From: Rugalucina vietnamica
Lineage: Eukaryota; Mollusca; Bivalvia; Lucinida; Lucinidae
Length of the DNA: 64,000 nucleotides
NCBI GenBank assembly: GCA_964017185.1
Contig: OZ024872.1
Location: 64,707,432-64,771,431 of the forward strand
Direction of reading: 5' to 3'
Shown: one piece after another, positions 60,341-64,000 of the stretch
How positions within the stretch are numbered: the first letter of the stretch is position 1
How the letters are laid out: every line of letters begins with the position of its first letter
Position numbers and translations under genes: made by a program
Notes under the pieces: model-generated
Database searches by the model: none
What the model was told of the DNA's origin: nothing
What the model saw: only the letters and a program-made list of their open reading frames with translations

Positions 60341-60560
60341 CATTATGAAAACTTGCACATGCAATATAGAGATTTTTTTTTCAGAAGAAAAGAATTGAAA
60401 ATTTCATTGGGAAAAATGAATTTTTAAAATGTTTTCGCTCAAAACATACATTGTGGGTACTCGTTAGAACCGCCTCGGCAAAATTAAGTAAATATCATTT
60501 TTTTTCATCTGAAAATTTTCAATTTCTAAAGTTAAAAAAAAGTCTTCGTACTGTGTTGTT
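60341..60560 (-). mobile_element. Family-2 element built from two copies of the same half
   Basis: It begins CATTATGAAAACTTGCACATG and passes through CATTGTGGGTACTCGTTAG and the central CCGCCTCGGC. It then returns through an inverted copy of the same end (CTGAAAATTTTCAATTTC). The opposite end, with its GTGGGGTTT stem, is absent. Confidence 0.65.
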
Positions 60561-62340
60561 AGTTAGCAGTTATAAAACTAATATTTCTCGCAAACAGAGT
60601 GTACAGTTTCTATATATAAAGCAAACTGACAAACAAATTGACCATTTCTTTCGTCTGTGTTCAAAAATATTTGCTGCTCGTTCGGTTAAATATTGATACA
60701 AATGATAATCAAACAATATGCTCTCTGACACGATTTGTGATTTTGTCATCAGGATCGGTCTCTTGCGCAACATTGCACACAACGCCGTAACATTACAACT
60801 TAACAACAAAGAGTTATCGCCTCTGAGACAATAAATTGCCCGTTATAAAGGGCCGCCTTTATTTGGACTCATTAACAGGACTCGCCGAGTACATTAGAGT
60901 GGGGTTTCTTAACAATGCTGAGCTTTTATAACGACTCAGTTGTCTGTTTGCCAAGAGAATTATCGTGTGTGTGCTATACAAAACAATTTGTCCTGAGAAA
61001 GAGGTCGTACAAACATGACAAATAATATTTCTCTAGCTCTGACAGTTTGTTAACACACAAGATACATTATCCGCAGCTGTATTTCTGACCACAAATTAAG
61101 GAGGATAAAAAAATGTGTAAAATGTCATAAAATAGTGGAAGCTACGAACTTTTGACAATGATCGTCTAGTAGGGCATGTGGCCCTACCAGGGGAGAAGGG
61201 GGGGGTGGTATAAGCTCCCTGTTCCCTGAAAGAAATATTACCTTTCTCCCAGGCTCCCTAATGTTTTTCCTCAGGTTCTTACTCCCTACTCCCTAAACCC
61301 CCGAACGGTTAAATTGATTGCTCTCTAGCCCCCTGAAAATAAATGGCCCTTCTCCACAGATTTCTAAAATGGCCCTTCTCCCCATATCCCCAAAACCCTA
61401 AGTAGCGCCCTACTCCCGGAGGCATTTGTCACACAGATTATGCAAGCATTTGATATTAAACCCGGCTAAAACCTCAATGTCAAAACTAGGTTTAAATCGG
61501 CACAATGCCGAGAATTGTTTTGTCATCACCGGGAAGTAGTCCGACCACCGTGAAAACCCGTTATAGTCCGGTATAAACCGTGTGTAACCGGGGCTATAAG
61601 GGAAACGACCGTATTCTAACCAACTGTTCTCCGATCTCGGTCCAACTAAATGACGAATCCCGGTTTTATCGGTATGTCGCTGAATCGGGGTATACCCGGT
61701 GGCGCTGCCGACAGTCAGTACTGGTAGCAGCCGCCAACGGGCAACGGGGTTCGAGCCGAGCTTTTCCTGCTTATCGGGACCAACCTAGCGGATAAGCTTC
61801 CCTACATCGTAAGCCTACCGTCGTATTAAATTTCAAGGCTTGTAGGCCTATAATCTTAGCTACACCGGTACCTAGGCACATGTAGACGGGATTTCGCGAA
61901 AGTGGAACGAGGTACCGAAGTAGAACGGAGTGAACGCATCAGGTTTATCAGCCCGAGTTTCGATGAAATTCCCCTTTGTGAGCCTCAGTTCTAAGTTTCC
62001 AGCTTTTTCGGTTTCTGTGACGTCATAAGACCAATTCTTACTGACCTTGAGCATATGACGTCACGTGTTCATTAATGAAATGTAGGTCAAAACAAATGCA
62101 TTCATGGTACGCATGATTGTTATTTGGGTCAACAGAAACATGAGAAAAGAGTGAATGAATCCTGTGAATTGGTTAATTTGAGTCTTTACGTCCCAGTAAA
62201 CATTTTTTCAGTCATTTTAAGGTGGAGCCAGTGCCATCTCTGTACGACAAGATGTATGCATGCCTGTAATGTAGGCTTATAGGGAGACGACCTAGAACTA
62301 TCAAAGTATCGTTATATGTCTTGGGCAAGGGAAGCATATT
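60561..62340. other. Non-coding stretch with C-rich short repeats
   Basis: 61160-61430 contains repeated TGGCCCTTCTCC and TCCCT words, with GTAGGGC near one edge and GCCCTACT near the other; this is possibly a worn element. 61500-61880 is GC-richer with CCGGT words. No gene supported. Confidence 0.35.
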
Positions 62341-62342
62341 TT

Positions 62343-62417
62343 ACCCGGCGGGGGTTGGGATCGAACCCAGGACGTCTCGATTTAGTATTACCCGCCACCA
62401 CTAGCCCCCCACGACCC
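62343..62417 (-). repeat. tRNA-like sequence (SINE head or pseudogene)
   Basis: On the minus strand GGGTTCGATCCC is a perfect B box, preceded 35-45 bp upstream by GGGGGGCTAGTGGTGGCGGG, an A-box-like segment. The cloverleaf stems are imperfect. Confidence 0.5.
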
Positions 62418-62747
62418 CCATCCCCCAAGTTTGTCAACAAGATTTGTTATCTACAGCATTGACAGACTTGTATACAATCGTACAAACAATCGACAAATTG
62501 TATATAGTTGTGCTGTTACTGTGACCATTGCACCATGATGTACATACAGACGGACAGACAGTGCATGTATTCACCTTTGTTATCTCGTATTATCTCCGAG
62601 TACAGACAGACAGTAAATAGTATCGTATGATTTCAAACATCATCAGTGTAAGCTTAATTTGAATATTAATTATCACCACAGGTCAAGTGTGAGAAAGAGA
62701 AAAAAGAAAGATACTCTAAATCATGAAAAAAATTGATGCCAAGAAAT

Positions 62748-62977
62748 GAGCCGCCTCCGGTGGGAAAACCAACAATCTGCATATGCGAAAACAAAGGCGC
62801 AGATCAGCTTCGCGGTAACCGCGAAGCTGATCGGCGCCTTTGTTTTCGCTACTCGGATAGTACAATTCCTCTTCTAACGGTTACTTAAATCCGAAATTTC
62901 AAGATTCTAGCTCTTTTCTGTGACTGTACAGGTCAATTTGTGTCGGACCTGTTCGGAAACCACATTGTTGGTGGCTC
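62748..62977 (+). mobile_element. Family-1 element
   Basis: GAGCCGCCTCCGGTGGGAAAAC then CAACAATCTGCATATGCG; palindrome CAGCTTCGCGGTAACCGCGAAGCTG perfectly paired; right terminus shortened (GTTGGTGGCTC). A small CTAACGGTTACTTAAATCC insertion lies in the right half. Confidence 0.8.
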
Positions 62978-63143
62978 CGAGATTTAACCATGCCATCCGA
63001 GAATCTTGAACTGTCTTCGTAGTTGCACAGATGCTCATCAGGGCTGAAAATCCTGTTTCTTGTAGACACTGTGGGTGGCACTTTAATCCCAGTTTTCAAT
63101 ATGTTATTGCTTCCAAAGGTGCATGTAGGCTACATCAATCCTC

Positions 63144-63176
63144 GGGGGGGGGGGGGGGGGGAGGGGGGGGGGGGGG
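63144..63176. repeat. Poly-G tract
   Basis: 33 bases, all G except one A at 63162; it can form a G-quadruplex. Confidence 0.9.
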
Positions 63177-63225
63177 TAACTCGGAGGTAATTTTGGTACG
63201 GACGTGCCGCCCGATACTTTAAAAC

Positions 63226-63500
63226 ATACCCTATTCATATATCTGGTAATCGAAAAAAGGGACCTATTCATATATCATGCCTTCGAAAAAGGGACCCATT
63301 CATATATTTGATTGTACAAAATTTTGACCTATACACAATTATATACAAATATTTCGACTTTCTGAGCTGTGTATGTCAGAAAAAAGTGCTCTTAAACATG
63401 GATGTCCGAACAATTTGGTCATTCATAGACTAAATATGGAAATTCATAGACTAAATATGGAAAAATGGGGCCATTCATATATTGTAAATCGGGGTGAACC
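63226..63500. repeat. Short tandem words around TTCATATAT
   Basis: GGGACCTATTCATATAT-type segments recur three to four times (63227-63320 and 63470), and ATTCATAGACTAAATATGG is duplicated in tandem at 63421-63462. Confidence 0.6.
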
Positions 63501-63584
63501 TTGACGAACCGGGATAGAACCGTAGCGCTACCGTACCACTGCCGTGGACATCCGAGGCGAACTGGTGGTTAACCAGCGAACCTT

Positions 63585-64000
63585 AAACAGCAGTCACACT
63601 GTAGCGTATAACCCAAACGAGCGCCGGGCGTATGAAAAATCTCAACACGCTGAAGACTTTGGGCGTATACAAATTAATTTGTTCCTTTAACACGCTTTAG
63701 CAGTCACACATTAGCGCGCAACTGGGGCGTGTGCCGGACGTAAAAAATTCTCAAAGTTTTGGAGAACGGTTGTGATCCGTCCCAGACACGCTAAGCACGC
63801 GCTACATGCGCGCATCCGGAACGTTCAACGCGCGTTTCACACACGCTTGGGGCACGCTACTGAAGCAACATCTAATAAAATCGGAACGCGCATGGAACGT
63901 ACACTGGCGTGCTTCAAACGCGCGCCAAACGCGTTCAGAGCGTATTCAACGCGCCCGTAGCGCGCGTGGAACTTATTCGGGACGTATAAGTCACACGCCC
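63585..64000. repeat. GC-rich repeated segments opened by AGTCACAC
   Basis: CAGTCACACTGTAGCG (63591), CAGTCACACATTAGCG (63701) and AAGTCACACGCCC (window end) start or bound related segments with GCGCCGGGCGTATG / GTGCCGGACGTAAA words. 63780-63960 is filled with AACGCGC and CACGC words. The block runs off the window end. Confidence 0.55.

Overview
This is a gene-poor, AT-rich eukaryotic window dominated by repeats. It has intron-style coding exons, several abundant short DNA-transposon-like families, tRNA-derived (SINE-type) fragments, long minisatellites and satellites, and many microsatellites. There are no bacterial operons, ribosome binding sites or CRISPR arrays. The repeat mix suggests a marine invertebrate, most likely a mollusc such as a bivalve. 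That is an impression from repeat content and not a database match.

Layout. 1-640: unique sequence and one short palindromic element (family 1). 650-5685: a minisatellite of a 41-bp unit, about 120 copies, with block duplications of 1797 and 245 bp. 6945-7021: a tRNA-like head joined directly to a satellite of 14 nearly identical units (7022-12890); each unit is a 329-bp core plus a variable run of GAAGTTA heptamers, so every spacing is a multiple of 7. 12900-35000: mostly non-coding, with many family-1 elements, a second palindromic family (family 2), a 21-bp pyrimidine-rich repeat (16346-17590), a 579-bp element with long inverted ends (22767-23345), a foldback element (27764-27917) and a 1.1-kb element with 30-bp inverted ends (33449-34588).

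35000-49600 holds the best coding evidence. It is a string of minus-strand exons with good splice sites and one open frame each: 49310-49562 (C2H2 zinc finger), 47650-47768, 47170-47367, 46750-46861, 45955-46059, 44697-44798, 44288-44416, 42375-42491, 41750-41866 and 36299-36402. The five lower-coordinate exons all use phase-1 junctions and join in frame, ending in a stop. Two of them share a cysteine motif. I do not recognise the protein. The terminal exon has a second, frameshifted copy at 36656-36760. The upper exons do not all connect by phase, so more than one gene may be present.

49600-64000: more family-1 and family-2 copies, a 10-site cluster of GGATATCC palindromes (48567-48848, just before this block), a second foldback element (53211-53362) next to a 26-bp minisatellite, one plus-strand exon candidate (57588-57768), tRNA-like fragments (59.5 and 62.4 kb) and a GC-rich repeated tail.

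Family 1 has 18 copies. It ends in GAGCC...GGCTC, has 4-bp AT-rich target duplications and a near-perfect central palindrome. The palindrome differs between copies by matched changes in both arms.
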